A DNA stretch of 64,000 bases, taken from Hondaea fermentalgiana (taxonomy: Eukaryota; Sar; Bigyra; Thraustochytrida; Thraustochytriidae). The DNA lies in the NCBI GenBank assembly GCA_014084085.1, contig NPFB01000019.1:693655-757654 (forward strand). Reading direction: 5' to 3'. Position numbers and translations under genes: made by a program. Under the pieces are notes generated by a model. That model had not been told where the DNA came from, did not search any database, and saw nothing but the letters and a program-made list of their open reading frames with translations. Each line of letters begins with the position of its first letter. Within the stretch, counting starts at the first letter, position 1. This document shows positions 1 through 10,383 of this stretch, piece after piece.

Positions 1-23
1 GGGGGGGGGGGGGGGGGGGGGGG
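1..23. repeat. Poly-G run at the window edge
   Basis: Twenty-three consecutive G residues open the window and then give way to mixed sequence. A pure G run exactly at the end looks like a contig or scaffold end artefact rather than biology, but this cannot be decided from the sequence alone. Confidence 0.8.
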
Positions 24-1179
24 TTGAATGAAGGCGGGGACGCGCGCGTCTGTGCACCCCTTAAGCCTACTGGACAAATCCCCTAAACGGTCAACACGAA
101 ATTCGCCATGGTTGAAGGCGTATGAACGAACGAATGAAACCGATCGTTTTTTTTGTTATGGCAAAGCAGGTGCTGCGTAATCGATGACGCGCGCGGCGCC
201 CGCATTTAACTGGCGTCTCCGGGACATTTTTTCCAAGTAAGGCTGGTGTGGTTTTAGCGGCGATGCTAGGCAAAGTGGTCGACAAGCAGGCTTATGCGGC
301 GTTCACGTAAAAGCCGCTTGCGTGGTTCATTTGGATAGGTACAAACAAGGTGGGTTAGTAGCTAGCTAGCTGGTCCCATTCCAACCAACGATTCGTTTCC
401 TTTTCTGTTTTCTCCCTCGCCAGGCTACTGCTACTGCGAGTGTCGCGGACGCCATGCGATCGAAACCAGTACGACGCTCGATGGAACAGATGGGTCCGGC
501 GTCCGAGGACATGCAACTTAACGGCTCGGGAAGCGTGTGTCTTGCTTGCTTTTCTTTCCTTTTTTTCACGGCCTAACTGTCAAATGTAACGGGCACAGTG
601 CGGAGCATTTGTTGGTTCGGGAGACGCCCGAGTTGTCTTAAGCTGGGAGTTGGCAAAGAACCCAAATCCTTTCCTCGGTCGCGACGAAACATGCGTTGCA
701 CTGTAGCCAGGCAAAAGCGGAGAAGATGTGTTGCGAGGTCCGCGCTGCACGCTGCGCGAGCGCGGAAAGATGGCGCGGAGAGCTGGCGCGTAGGAACCAG
801 TGCACTAGGGCCTTTTAGAGCGCGTTTTTTGAGATAAAACGAGACGCAATGGTGGTTTTGATCAATCGACCAGGGCAATTCGTTTTCCCTTTTCACAGTC
901 AGTCCGCAAGCAGGACCGAAGAGCTCTCTCCCGATGGAAAAACTATAAAAGGAAGAAACACTCCCCAGAGTGTATCCCACGCGAAAAGCAAGGACGCAAA
1001 AAGATGAATCGGACTCGACAAAGAAGAATACATGATGATCGTTTTAGCGAGAAAAGGGTTGTGCGGCGACAAAAGTTTTGAAGGTAAGAAGACGAGCAAA
1101 TGTTGCGTCGTGTAAGCTGCGGAGCCCGGCTCCAATATCCGACAGCGATCATGCGCAACCGCACGTGGCCCCTGTCTGT
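24..1179. other. Intergenic region, no gene recognised
   Basis: No frame here gives a recognisable protein; the short open frames are low in information and overlap on both strands. A TATA-like string (TATAAAAGG, 944-952, plus strand) is present, but no gene follows it in that direction. The right end must hold the 3' untranslated region of the ammonium transporter, which is transcribed leftward. Confidence 0.6.
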
Positions 1180-2685
1180 TTACGCCTCGGCCATGCCCTT
1201 TTCGCTGTCAGGCGGGGGGGAGACCGGATCGGAAGCAGGGCCCTTGCCATTCGTCTTGGACGGCTCGTAGTGAGAGGAGCCGTGCTGCGAGTTGTTAAAG
1301 GCAGAGCTGCCGCCATGCTCGGAAAAGTCGAGGCCGTTCTGCTCGAACTCGGCGGGGACACGAAGGAAGCCGACAAACTTGAGAGCAAGGAAGAAGGGGA
1401 CCATCATGCCGGTGACCCAGGCGACAATGGCGAGGACGCCAATGAACTGGATGCGAAACTGAAGAGGAGACTCCCAGCCCTCACACATTTCGGCGCTCGA
1501 GTAGGCAGACTGGATAAAGATCGGGTTGGCGAAGCAACCGACGGCAAGCACACCCCACATGCCGCAGAAACCGTGGACAGCGATGGCATCGACGGGATCG
1601 TCAATCTTCATGAGAAGCACGAGCTTGGATCCGCCAACGTAGACGAAAGCGGCAATAAAGCCAATGACAACGGCAGCCCAGTCATCGACGACGCTGCAGC
1701 CGGCCGTGATGGCAACGAGACCACCAAGCGCGGCGTTGAGGACAATGCCAATGTCAAAGTGGCCGGTGATGAAGCGGCTGAGAACGATGGCGGTAAGGAC
1801 AGCGGTAGCCGGGCTGAGCGTGGTGGTGACGGCGACCTTGGAGGCGTTGGGGCCATCAAAGACCAGCGTCGAACCACAGTTGAAACCATACCAGCCAAAC
1901 CAGAGAATGAAGACGCCAAGAGCCTGGATGGTGATGTTGTGGGGCGGGATGGCCACGGCAGTGCCGTCGGCGTCGAAACGACCGAGGCGGGGGCCAAGGA
2001 TGAGAGCACCCCAGAAGGCAGCGACACCGCCGGTCATGTGGACGACGCCGGAGCCAGCAAAGTCGATCATGCCGCAGCCGTTTTCGTCGGCGAAGATGGA
2101 GTCGGCGCGGTCAAACTGGAACATGGAGATCCAGCCGCCAGTGGCCCAGATCCAGTGCGAGATGACGGGGTAAACGAAGGAGGTGAGAAGGGCGGCGGTG
2201 GCAAAGTATGCGAGGAGGTTAACGCGACCGGCGACAGCACCACTGACGATGGTGGCGGCGGTGGCGGCAAAGACAGCCTGGAAGAACCAGAGGTCGCGGG
2301 TCGCGTTGGTTTCCTGGTTCAAGGCGTAGTTGCCGGAGCCAATGAAGCGATAGGAACCCTCGTTGGGATTGGCGGTCTCGCCGTCCATGATGAGGTTGTC
2401 GGTGCCGTAGGCCCATGCGTAGCCAAGGAGGTAGTAGAAGAAGGCGCCGATGGCGACGGTGCCCATGTTTTTGAAGAGAATGTTAACTGCGTTCTTGTGC
2501 TGGACCGAGCCGGCCTCGAGCATGGTGAAGCCGGCATGCATCCAAAAGACGAGGAAGCCGGCGATGAGGATCCAGATCTGGTTCGCGCCGGCCTGGCTGA
2601 CGAACTCGTTCGTGGACCCATCCTCTGCCAGGATGACTGACTCGAGGACCGCGATGCGCTCCTCGAGCGCTGTGAAGTTCGACAT
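1180..2685 (-). CDS. Ammonium transporter (Amt/MEP/Rh family)
   Basis: A 501-residue polytopic membrane protein that imports ammonium across the plasma or an internal membrane. The Amt signature Asp-Phe-Ala-Gly-Ser-Gly-Val-Val-His lies at about residues 206-214, and the first pore histidine is the His that ends it. The second conserved histidine is in VHGFCGMWG at about 366. About eleven hydrophobic segments run from residue 35 to 440, followed by a polar C-terminal tail rich in Ser, Asn and Pro. The length is normal for eukaryotic AMT proteins. The N terminus (about 30 residues) is a short charged helix before the first membrane segment. The start is ATG at 2685, in the context AGAAGATGTC. 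The large frame on the opposite strand here is an antisense shadow. Substrate assignment rests on family membership. Confidence 0.95.
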   Translation of the reverse strand: MSNFTALEERIAVLESVILAEDGSTNEFVSQAGANQIWILIAGFLVFWMHAGFTMLEAGSVQHKNAVNILFKNMGTVAIGAFFYYLLGYAWAYGTDNLIMDGETANPNEGSYRFIGSGNYALNQETNATRDLWFFQAVFAATAATIVSGAVAGRVNLLAYFATAALLTSFVYPVISHWIWATGGWISMFQFDRADSIFADENGCGMIDFAGSGVVHMTGGVAAFWGALILGPRLGRFDADGTAVAIPPHNITIQALGVFILWFGWYGFNCGSTLVFDGPNASKVAVTTTLSPATAVLTAIVLSRFITGHFDIGIVLNAALGGLVAITAGCSVVDDWAAVVIGFIAAFVYVGGSKLVLLMKIDDPVDAIAVHGFCGMWGVLAVGCFANPIFIQSAYSSAEMCEGWESPLQFRIQFIGVLAIVAWVTGMMVPFFLALKFVGFLRVPAEFEQNGLDFSEHGGSSAFNNSQHGSSHYEPSKTNGKGPASDPVSPPPDSEKGMAEA

Positions 2686-2950
2686 CTTCTCTGCTTTGCT
2701 TGTTCGTTTGCTGCTCTTGCTCTTGCCCCGGAAAGAACTCTCGTGCTGCGCGTCAACCTACGTCGGGCGTGCGCGCGCTGTCTTTGGTTTGTTCTGGTCT
2801 GGACTAGCTTCGCCTGTCGCGCCGCTGCGACTGCTGCCTCGGGTAGCACGCAGGCGGACTCGCCAGGGTTTCGGGTTTGCTCGCATCGCAGGATGGATCA
2901 CGTGCTCGGGCTTGCAAACTTTATCTTGCCTTTTCTTTCTTTTTTCCCTC

Positions 2951-2975
2951 CCTTCCTTCCTTCCTTCCTTCCTTT
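2951..2975. repeat. TTCC microsatellite
   Basis: About six tandem copies of the tetranucleotide TTCC/CCTT lie some 270 bases upstream of the ammonium transporter start, in its promoter or 5' leader. Confidence 0.85.
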
Positions 2976-3187
2976 CGATTTTGCCAGTGGACGACCGAGG
3001 GAGGGTGTCTCCCCGTCGCGCGTTCTATCCCCGCAGCCCGCGCGGCCGTCTGCGTCCCCACTGGCCGCGGCCTGTGACTCCCTTTCCCTCCTCGTTGGCG
3101 CTGGAGACGGTGGCGCGGCAGAGAAACCCATTCCCTCCCCGCAGCCGCCGTACCAGCGGTGTTACTGTTCGTTACCTAGCCTGCGCT

Positions 3188-3211
3188 CCTTTCTTTCTTT
3201 CTTTCTTTCAT

Positions 3212-3247
<36 letters not shown>

Positions 3248-3256
3248 TTCTTTCTA
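3188..3256. repeat. CTTT microsatellite
   Basis: About seventeen near-perfect copies of CTTT, interrupted once by an A and once by an extra T. On the minus strand it is a purine-rich AAAG tract upstream of the ammonium transporter. Such polypurine tracts are length-variable and hard to assemble. Confidence 0.9.
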
Positions 3257-4187
3257 TCGCTTGTGCCGTCGCGCCCTGGCCGACTTGAAGGCGACGCGAC
3301 GCGACGCGACGCGACGCATCGATCGCTGCGCTCGCTGGCTGGAGTGACTGGCCGCGCCGGAGAGAGGAGAGGGAGAGAGCGCAGCCTGAAGGGGAGCGAG
3401 AAATCCGGGCGGGCCCCGGATTTTCTTTTTTCGGCCGAGTCGGCCGGGCTTTCTTTCTTTCTGCTCGACTGCTTGAAGGCTTGAGATCGGTGGATCGGTT
3501 CCTCTTGTCAGTCGCATCGATCGAGCGATCGAGCGATCGAGCGATTGCTCGGCGGCACGGTGACGGCGACGGAGACATCGACGCCGCGATGGAATGGACG
3601 GGAAAGGGGAGGAGAGGAGAGGAAGGAAGCTGGGATGGAGAGAATTGGAAAGAATGGGGAGGGGATGGGTGGCCCCGGGGCGTGGAACATGTCGCAGGAC
3701 GGAAGCAACGCAAGGACAACGAACGTCCAAGGTGCGTCTCGCTCGCTTCCCTCGCTCGCCTCGCGCTCGCTGACGCTGACGTTCCACGAAAACAAAGGAG
3801 CCGCTGCCGACGCCAAGCAAGCCACGCGAAGCCAAGCCAAGCCAAGTCGGGCTCACGAAAAGCTGAGCGCGAGAGCGACGGAGCGACACAGAGAGAGAGA
3901 GAACGGGCAGAGAGAGCCCCAAGTAAGAAAGAAAAAAATTATTGTTTACATCTAACTACAAAGGAGGGAGAAAGGGCGGTGACGCCGTGTTTTGCTCGGC
4001 CCGGAGGAAGACGCTGGATCCTGGCGACCGGCCGACCTTCCTCGCGCGCGTCCCCGTCCGCGCCGCATCTGCCACTGGCTGGCCGCAGCCGCCTGCCCTC
4101 TCTCCCTCGCAGCCAGCGGTGCGGGCGACTGACCGTCCGCGTCTCGTCTGGGTCGAGACTCGAAAGCACGCACGCATGCAGTCGTTA

Positions 4188-4229
<42 letters not shown>
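4188..4229. repeat. GCT trinucleotide repeat
   Basis: About fourteen tandem copies of GCT in non-coding DNA. The frames crossing it give only homopolymers of Ala, Ser or Gln, with no supporting flanking protein. Confidence 0.9.
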
Positions 4230-4294
4230 GCCAATTATTTGCTTGGATACGATACGAAACGAAAGCGGCAGCAGCAGCAGCAGAGGCAGCTTCG

Positions 4295-4319
4295 GCCGGC
4301 TGGCCATGGCTGGCCAGCC

Positions 4320-4322
<3 letters not shown>
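4295..4322. repeat. 12-bp inverted repeat with 4-base loop
   Basis: The left arm GCCGGCTGGCCA (4295-4306) and right arm TGGCCAGCCGGC (4311-4322) are exact reverse complements around the spacer TGGC. A run of GGCT repeats to about 4360 follows directly. This can form a cruciform or RNA hairpin; no function is shown. Confidence 0.8.
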
Positions 4323-4360
<38 letters not shown>

Positions 4361-6360
4361 CAGCCAACACGACCACCCGGCCGCAGGTTCACGAGCGTGA
4401 TTTGCATGCAGCCAGACGAAGCAAACTTCATTGTAGCACTGCGCGCCGTGCCGCGCGACCTGTGCAGGCGAGCACGAAGCAGCGGCCGCGGCTCGCCGTC
4501 GCTTGCTCACGGGTGAGCAAGCAGCGCCGCGACCACAGCCAGCCAGCCCAACCACCGCCTACCTAACCACCGGCTGCGGCCAGCACGGGCGGGCGCTGGC
4601 TCCGATGGCTGGACGCGAGGGCGGGAGGCCGTGCTGGCCGCTGCCAGCTGCAGCTGCGGACGGCGGCGAGGCGGAGCGGCTTCGCGGCCGGCGTCGCGTG
4701 CTGTTGCGTCTGCCTAGGCAGGCAGCTGGCTGCTGCAGCTGCAGGTTCTCGGGGCGGCTTCGCGCGGAGCGAGCGGGCGATGACGGCGCCGTCACTGGTG
4801 ACGCCGGCGGCGCAGAAATATCCGGGCGGCGCCGCGTCCCGTGCGCGCATGTAGAGGTTTAGAGAGATGTGCGAAGCGAACCGGACCCGGCGCGAGGGGC
4901 GCCGCCGGAGCGTCGCCGAGGACGTCGCGGGAGCCTCCGGGCGCGCCAAGAAAGAAGCACGCGCTGCCGCGAGAAAGAAACAGAGAAACAGAGGCCCAAA
5001 GGGCCGAGGCAAGCCACCGCTGTCGCTCCTGCGCCCCGCCCCGTCTCGCGGCCAGCAGCCCGGGGCCTGGGCTCGAGATACCGCGACGGAGGCCGTGGCC
5101 GTGGCCGCTTTCTCTCTAGCTGACTGCTCGAGCTGCAGCGGCTTCCGCTTTCGCAACTCGCTTTCAATTTTTTTCTTTCCTTTTCTGCGTGCCACAGTGG
5201 CAAAGCTCACCCACAGCTACGTCCGCGGTCCGCGCAGCTGTGGCTGGAATGAAATGCGGGAAGAGCGCGTTGAGGGCACGCGCCATCCCGCAGCGAAAGC
5301 TGCTCGCGAGGCGGGGGGTGGCAGTTGGCCCCGCAGCCGCAGTGGGCGCTGCGCGCGCAGGAAGCAGCGCGTCAGTCAGGCCGACGAGCCGGCCGCTGCG
5401 CTGGGAGTTATTTCTCCAGGACCCGGCACCGGGAAAGCAAGCCCGGCCGCGGGACCAGGGCCAGCCGCAGCCGCGTCGCGCTGCTCGGTCGATGATGGGG
5501 CCTGGCTGCGAGCTTGGTTGGCGTCGAGCTCGTGCGCGTGCACTAAACACGGCCTTGAACTGGTTGGTTGGTTCTCTGCCGCAAGGTTTTCTGCTGTAAA
5601 AGATACGCGTGAGTGTCGTGCCATGACGAGCAGCGGATGGACACCTTACATTGCCTTGCCTTGCCTTGCGGCACACGCCACCACGCGCTCGCGGCCACAG
5701 GCAGGCGCGCGATGACGAGCACGAGGAGAGGTTTCGACGGACGCACAGCGAAGTTCGACGGCTGCCGAGCCGCGAGCAGCGCCACGCAGAGAGAGAAGCG
5801 AGGCCGAATTCGTCCCATGGCGGCCTTCCGCCACCAAAGGCTTGCTTACTTGTTGTCGATCGAGTTCAACACGATCTTGAACAAAATCAGCCTCGTCGCT
5901 CGGTCGCTGATCGAGTCGTTGGTTGTTTCGAGCTCCCGACGAGCCACAGCCGCGCCATCCATGCCGTGCCGTGCGAGGCCACTGCCGTCGCCGCGTGCGA
6001 CCACCCACGCAAAAAGCGAAGAGCCGGAGGATCGCTTTGCTTTACGCCGCAGCCGGCCACTGGTGGGACGCAAAACACTGATCGTGAATAGGAGGCGGGA
6101 AAAGAGCTCTTCTTGCAGCTGCTGATGCAGCTGCTGCTGCAGCGGCGGAGCAGATCTCGGGGAGATTGGGTTCTCTTGTGCTCGGAGACCGACCGTGCCG
6201 AAGCCTCGGCCACAAAGCCACTGCCACTGGTGGTGGCAGCTGGGGATCGATGTCATGGCGGGCGGATGATTATCTTCAGCGACAGGGATTCGGTCAAGGG
6301 ATCGATCTGGCAATCGCGGTTGCTGTCGCCTGCACTGCCGCACGACATGACACAGGCTTG

Positions 6361-6384
6361 AGCCAGCTGCAATTGCAGCTGGCT
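6361..6384. repeat. 24-bp perfect palindrome
   Basis: The 24 bases centred on AATT read the same on both strands: AGCCAGCTGC-AATT-GCAGCTGGCT. It has no spacer, so it suits a dimeric DNA-binding protein better than an RNA hairpin. It lies in gene-free DNA about 1.5 kb upstream of ESS2. Confidence 0.8.
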
Positions 6385-7911
6385 GTGGTGGCTGATCGTT
6401 GGCTGCGCTGCTCGCGGCGACGCTTCGAGACGGGACATCTTCCGAGTCAGACTGTATGTTTGTTCGTAGAGATCCTAACAACTGTAAATGCAATGCAATG
6501 TTTTCCTACTGCGATGCGAGAGCGAGCAAGAGACTGCGACAGCGACTGCGACTGCGTCTGGAAGCTAGCTCCCTTTGCATCGGCTCGCGATGGCAGTCTC
6601 CGCGTCCGCTGACCGCGATGAGCAGTTTGGGACAAGACAAGAATTCGGTTTCGCTTCACGTCCGCCATCGGCATTTTGGCGTGGGCCCACCACCACCAAG
6701 CCCATCAATCACTCAATCAATCAATCATCCATGGCCATCCTTCCTTGCATCCTTGCAGCAGCAGCGTTTACGTAGTCAGTTCGATCGTTTTGGCTGTGGC
6801 CAGGGATGTATGTGCGGGCCGGCCTTGAAGGGATCGGCGATCGGCCACGGCGACAGCGACCAGCGTCCCGCATGGCCTCTCGATCTCGCGCGGCATCTCG
6901 TTGATCATCTGGCTCGGCATCTTCGCCGAGGACTCGGCCTTCACCACATCCCGCCTGCCTTTCCAGCCCTTCGACCTCAAGTCGATGTCCCCAGGATCGA
7001 AGTCGCCAGGGTCGCGGACGCTCGCTGTCAAGACAAGATAGGATTGGAGGCAGGCCTTGGCTCGGCTGCGGCCACATCGCATCGACGATGAGGGCGCTCG
7101 CGGCGCTGTCAGTGAGCCAGTGTGCTGCGGTGAGCCTCCCTCCGGCGTGTCCCAGTGGCGCACTGCGCGAGCAACTCGATTGCACTGGTCCGCTCGTCCC
7201 GCCCTCAGGGGCAGTCGCGGCGTGGATGGGGCAGGCTGGGAAATGCATGGCCTTGACGAGGAAGAAGCTGAAGGTCGTCGAGCGAAGATCTCGAGTGTCC
7301 CATCTCATGCAGCAGCACAGGGCCGCGTAGCTGCAGCTGCAGAACGTGGCGAATGCGTTCGTGGTGACGGTAAGACAGAAGCCAAGCACGCGTGCGGGCG
7401 TCTGTCTGCGTCTGCGTGTTAGCTGCACGGATGAGCGCGCGACTCGATGGCCAGTGACTCAAATCACGAAGAAGGCACACAAAACTCTTTACTGTCGATC
7501 GCACAGAGCGTAGTCGCGCGCTTGCAGTTAGTCGCTGCGCTGATGTGACCGCACATCCTAAATAAGTAAGAGCCAGAAGGAACGAGGGCGAGCGAACGAG
7601 ACGAGCATCACGATCATGAACCTTTTGCGCAATGACGCCTTCGAAGCTGACACGGGCAAAGCAAGCCTTATTAGAAAACAACTTGCCATTTGAAGGAGCA
7701 GACACTTTCACTGTTAGTCCCGAGCAAGCCAGCAAAGCACGGCTGGAGCGTTCTCGCTGCAACGCCGCAGCTCGGGACTCGCGTCGGCCGCTCCCGGCCC
7801 CTCGATCACGCCTCGTCTCGGCCGCTTCTCCTTGCGCCCTCCGCTGTTGCCAACTCTCCCTCCTGCGCGCTCTCTGGCAGCTCGACGTAAACGCAGGCAG
7901 AGCCAGGGGCA

Positions 7912-8742
7912 ATGGACGAGACGGCTATCACCAGAAAACGCCGGCGGCGCGACGAGTCCGGACCCGCTGCAGCTGGCGGCGCAGCAGCGTCGTCCACGAG
8001 ACAAAAGGTGCTCGGAGACCAAGACTTCGTGCGGCAAATGACCCGGATCATCCGCCGAGACTTTTTCCCAGACGCTCCGCCCATCGACAGCGACGACGAA
8101 CGTGATGAACTCAGCGGCAAAGAACAACCCCGCCTCGACGACTTTGTACAGCGCCATACATCTCGACGCAATGCAGATTTTTCACGTCTGCAGAATGGAC
8201 AAGCCCGCGAGACCCGCAAACGGGCACGAGAGCGAGGCGTGAATCCTGATAAACCCGCGCGTTTCCCTCTGCTCGGAGACCAGCGTCTTCCGCAAGCGCA
8301 AGCAACTGCGCGCTCCGTACAGAGTTCGCGTCGTCGTATTTCCACTGCAAATACCAGGCTTACTGAAGATGACGTCGATGACACCCTTTCAGAGTTCTCC
8401 GGGCTGACCGAGCAGACAGTCCTTCCTGGTCATGTCTCGAGTGCGCCACAACACCTGCACTTTGGCTACGCCTATCTCGAAGATGACGGAAAGCTTTCGG
8501 GCATCATGAACACGAACCAATCGTCAGACTCCTCCTCTTCATCGACGCCTTCAGCATTTGCCGTCCCCGCCTTGCCAAAACGTGACGAGCTTGCACGGAA
8601 GCTTGCGTCCAAGGCCAAATCTTCGCGTTCGGCTTCTTCGTCCCGCGCGAAGCGTTCGAGCAGGCAAAAGTCCACAAGGAGCAAGCTCTCTCCGGCGGGG
8701 TTGGCTCTTGCAAATCGTCTTTTCTCCTCCGATAGTAAATGA
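7912..8742 (+). CDS. ESS2: ESS2/DGCR14-family splicing factor
   Basis: A 276-residue nuclear protein of the ESS2 (DGCR14, Bis1) family, which in animals and yeast associates with the late spliceosomal C complex. Family hallmarks are visible in order: the basic N terminus, the block ending RDFFPD (residues 49-54), the block LDDFVQRHTSRRNADF (75-90), and a C-terminal block PKRDELARKLASKAK followed by LSPAGLALANRL near the end. The protein is shorter than metazoan members (about 450-480 residues), with a reduced middle. The start is ATG in the context GGCAATGG. It is divergent from the ammonium transporter and convergent with the phosphatase downstream. Function is inferred from the family. Confidence 0.85.
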   Translation: MDETAITRKRRRRDESGPAAAGGAAASSTRQKVLGDQDFVRQMTRIIRRDFFPDAPPIDSDDERDELSGKEQPRLDDFVQRHTSRRNADFSRLQNGQARETRKRARERGVNPDKPARFPLLGDQRLPQAQATARSVQSSRRRISTANTRLTEDDVDDTLSEFSGLTEQTVLPGHVSSAPQHLHFGYAYLEDDGKLSGIMNTNQSSDSSSSSTPSAFAVPALPKRDELARKLASKAKSSRSASSSRAKRSSRQKSTRSKLSPAGLALANRLFSSDSK

Positions 8743-9241
8743 TCAAGTTCCATCGCGCTGCTCAAGATCAGAAAGTGGGGGAATTGAACCAGTTTACTCT
8801 CGCCTCTCTTCGGATCAGGCCCTGCTCTGGACAAATTGATGAATATTTCTGGACAAACTTATGAATATTTATTACTCCCTGTGCTTTTTAAGAGAGAACC
8901 GCCATTCGTAGCAAAGACCAGCACTCTGCGACGAAAATGTAATCAGGAAATGACGATCGCAATCCGAATAAAAATTGTTGGGATAGCGTGACTTTACTGT
9001 AAGGACCTCGCATCATGGGAGGATGTCAGCATTGGTCCTTTTCCAATGTACACACATGCTTGAAAAATTCATCGCGAGTCAAGTGCTGCGATGAAGCTTT
9101 TAATCTCGAAGTGTAGCGGTGTAGTTTTCATCATTGGATGCATGCAGACCTCCTCATTATGTCGCGCCAGATACAAACCATTCATAATGGAGTTTCTTGG
9201 CCGTGCTCGTGCATCTTCACCATGTATTCTGAAAAAACCAG
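8743..9241. other. Convergent 3' intergenic region
   Basis: AT-richer DNA between the ends of ESS2 (plus) and the phosphatase (minus). An AATAAA hexamer occurs at about 8968-8973 on the plus strand and may serve ESS2 polyadenylation. No gene is seen. Confidence 0.5.
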
Positions 9242-10114
9242 TTACATGTCGGTAGTCGCTGTTGCAGCCGCAGAATCGGTATTTGGGCGCGATGCATCGA
9301 GGTTCGAAGACCAAGCTTCGAGCGCCATTCGCATTTTTGCATTTAGACGCACGATGGGTCGCTTTTCACGAATCATTGCCTCCGCTTCATCAACAGAGCT
9401 CGCCTTCTCAGCAAGAATTAGCGCGGCGCACACCATTGTAGCTGAGCGCCCAATACCCGCGGCACAGTGACAAAGAATTGGTCCCTGCTTCCAATGCTCA
9501 AGAATAAAGGACGCACCCCGTGTCAAGTCCTTGTCAGTGGCCGGCAAACCGTCCCAGCTTGGCAGACAAAGATAGTTCCTTGCCCGAGACCGCTCCGAGA
9601 ATTCCGTGGTGAGGTCCACAATCCCTTGCCACTCCACGGCCCGCGCCACGTCGCTAAAATATGTGCCAACCCACAAGTCGGGAAGGACCTCTGAAGCAAG
9701 TGGTACGTGGCGCCGAAAGATGAAGCGCTTCGAGTACACCAGCACAAGGTTCACCACATGAAAGGGCCAAAAGATGACGTACGACCACCATGGAATCTGA
9801 CCTGTGCGAATGTCCTTACCCATGAGATTGTGGCACACACGCAGATAAAACAGATAGGATATGCTCGTTAGGTTCAACGCCGCGTACCAAAGTAGCAAGC
9901 CTGGCACGAGTCGCAGCCCAGACAACGCAGAGTCCGAGGGAAGAGGCCCCGCCCCTCCGCCATCTTTCGATGCCGCCGTTGTGACAGACGAGAGCAAAGA
10001 AGTTAACAACGGCGCGCTGCCTGCCAGCGACCCCAGCGCGCGCGGTGGGGCCAAGATCGCCGCTCCCGCCGCCGCGAGCGCGCCCGCCGCGAGGTAGACC
10101 GAGTATACGACCAT
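9242..10114 (-). CDS. Membrane-anchored dual-specificity/lipid-type Cys phosphatase
   Basis: A 290-residue protein with the protein-tyrosine-phosphatase P-loop HCAAGIGRS at 216-224; Cys217 would be the nucleophile and Arg223 binds phosphate. A likely general acid is Asp188 in PSWDGLP. The catalytic domain spans about 142-268 and begins with PDLWVGTYFSD, as in small dual-specificity phosphatases. The first 130 residues hold hydrophobic stretches (about 3-25, 70-93, 111-127), so the enzyme is probably membrane-bound. This layout resembles the PTPMT1/plant dual-specificity class that acts on phosphoprotein or phosphatidylglycerophosphate; the substrate cannot be told here. The start is ATG at 10114. 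It lies 269 bases downstream of COMMD2 on the same strand. Confidence 0.85.
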   Translation of the reverse strand: MVVYSVYLAAGALAAAGAAILAPPRALGSLAGSAPLLTSLLSSVTTAASKDGGGAGPLPSDSALSGLRLVPGLLLWYAALNLTSISYLFYLRVCHNLMGKDIRTGQIPWWSYVIFWPFHVVNLVLVYSKRFIFRRHVPLASEVLPDLWVGTYFSDVARAVEWQGIVDLTTEFSERSRARNYLCLPSWDGLPATDKDLTRGASFILEHWKQGPILCHCAAGIGRSATMVCAALILAEKASSVDEAEAMIREKRPIVRLNAKMRMALEAWSSNLDASRPNTDSAAATATTDM

Positions 10115-10383
10115 GCCGAAGTTTGCTTTGGACTTTGCTGGCTGGAAACTTCCAAAGCCTCACGCCGCTGGCGATCTCCGTGCTGCTCCTTACTGTTAGT
10201 GGAGTCAAGTAAGGAATCCCAAATAAGAGCAAACGGAGAGAAGAGAACATAACGTTTTCGAGGATTGGCGTTGAACGTTTGTATACAACTACAGCAACAA
10301 CGACAATAATCACAACACCAGCAACAATAACAACAGCTCTCGAATAGTCTTTTTTTTTTTTTTTCCACCCAAAGTATCGACGA
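10115..10383. other. Spacer with poly-T tract and CAA-rich repeats
   Basis: Between COMMD2 and the phosphatase, both minus strand. It holds a poly-T run at about 10349-10364 and a run of imperfect CAA/CAACAG repeats (about 10285-10340). It probably contains the COMMD2 3' end and the phosphatase promoter. Confidence 0.6.

Larger units (their letters stand above)
2686..7911. other. 5.2-kb gene-free region rich in microsatellites and palindromes
   Basis: This gap separates the leftward ammonium transporter from the rightward ESS2 gene and would hold both promoters. All long open frames in it are GC-driven, overlap on both strands and are dominated by Arg, Ala, Ser and Gly runs; none has a recognisable domain. 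It contains a TTCC tract (about 2951-2975), a CTTT tract (3188-3256), GCGAC repeats (about 3292-3317), GAGCGATC repeats (about 3520-3546), GCT repeats (4188-4229), CAG repeats (about 4268-4283), GGCT repeats (about 4318-4360) and many PvuII/PstI-type palindromes. An unrecognised non-coding RNA or poorly conserved gene cannot be excluded. Confidence 0.6.

Noticed and set aside
944..952. TATA-like box on the plus strand
   Set aside because: No gene lies downstream in that direction, so it is likely chance in an AT-richer 3' flank.
1078..2640. 520-residue open frame antisense to the ammonium transporter
   Set aside because: It starts with TTG, is made of Gly/Asp/Glu-rich low-information sequence, and mirrors codon bias of the real gene on the other strand.
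3481..5715. Several 200-280-residue open frames on both strands in the repeat-rich region
   Set aside because: They overlap each other, consist mostly of Arg/Ala/Ser/Pro runs driven by GC content, and contain no recognisable domain.
8770..8800. Minus-strand GGTTCAATTCC, an exact B-box match
   Set aside because: The flanks cannot pair as a T-stem and no other tRNA arms are present.
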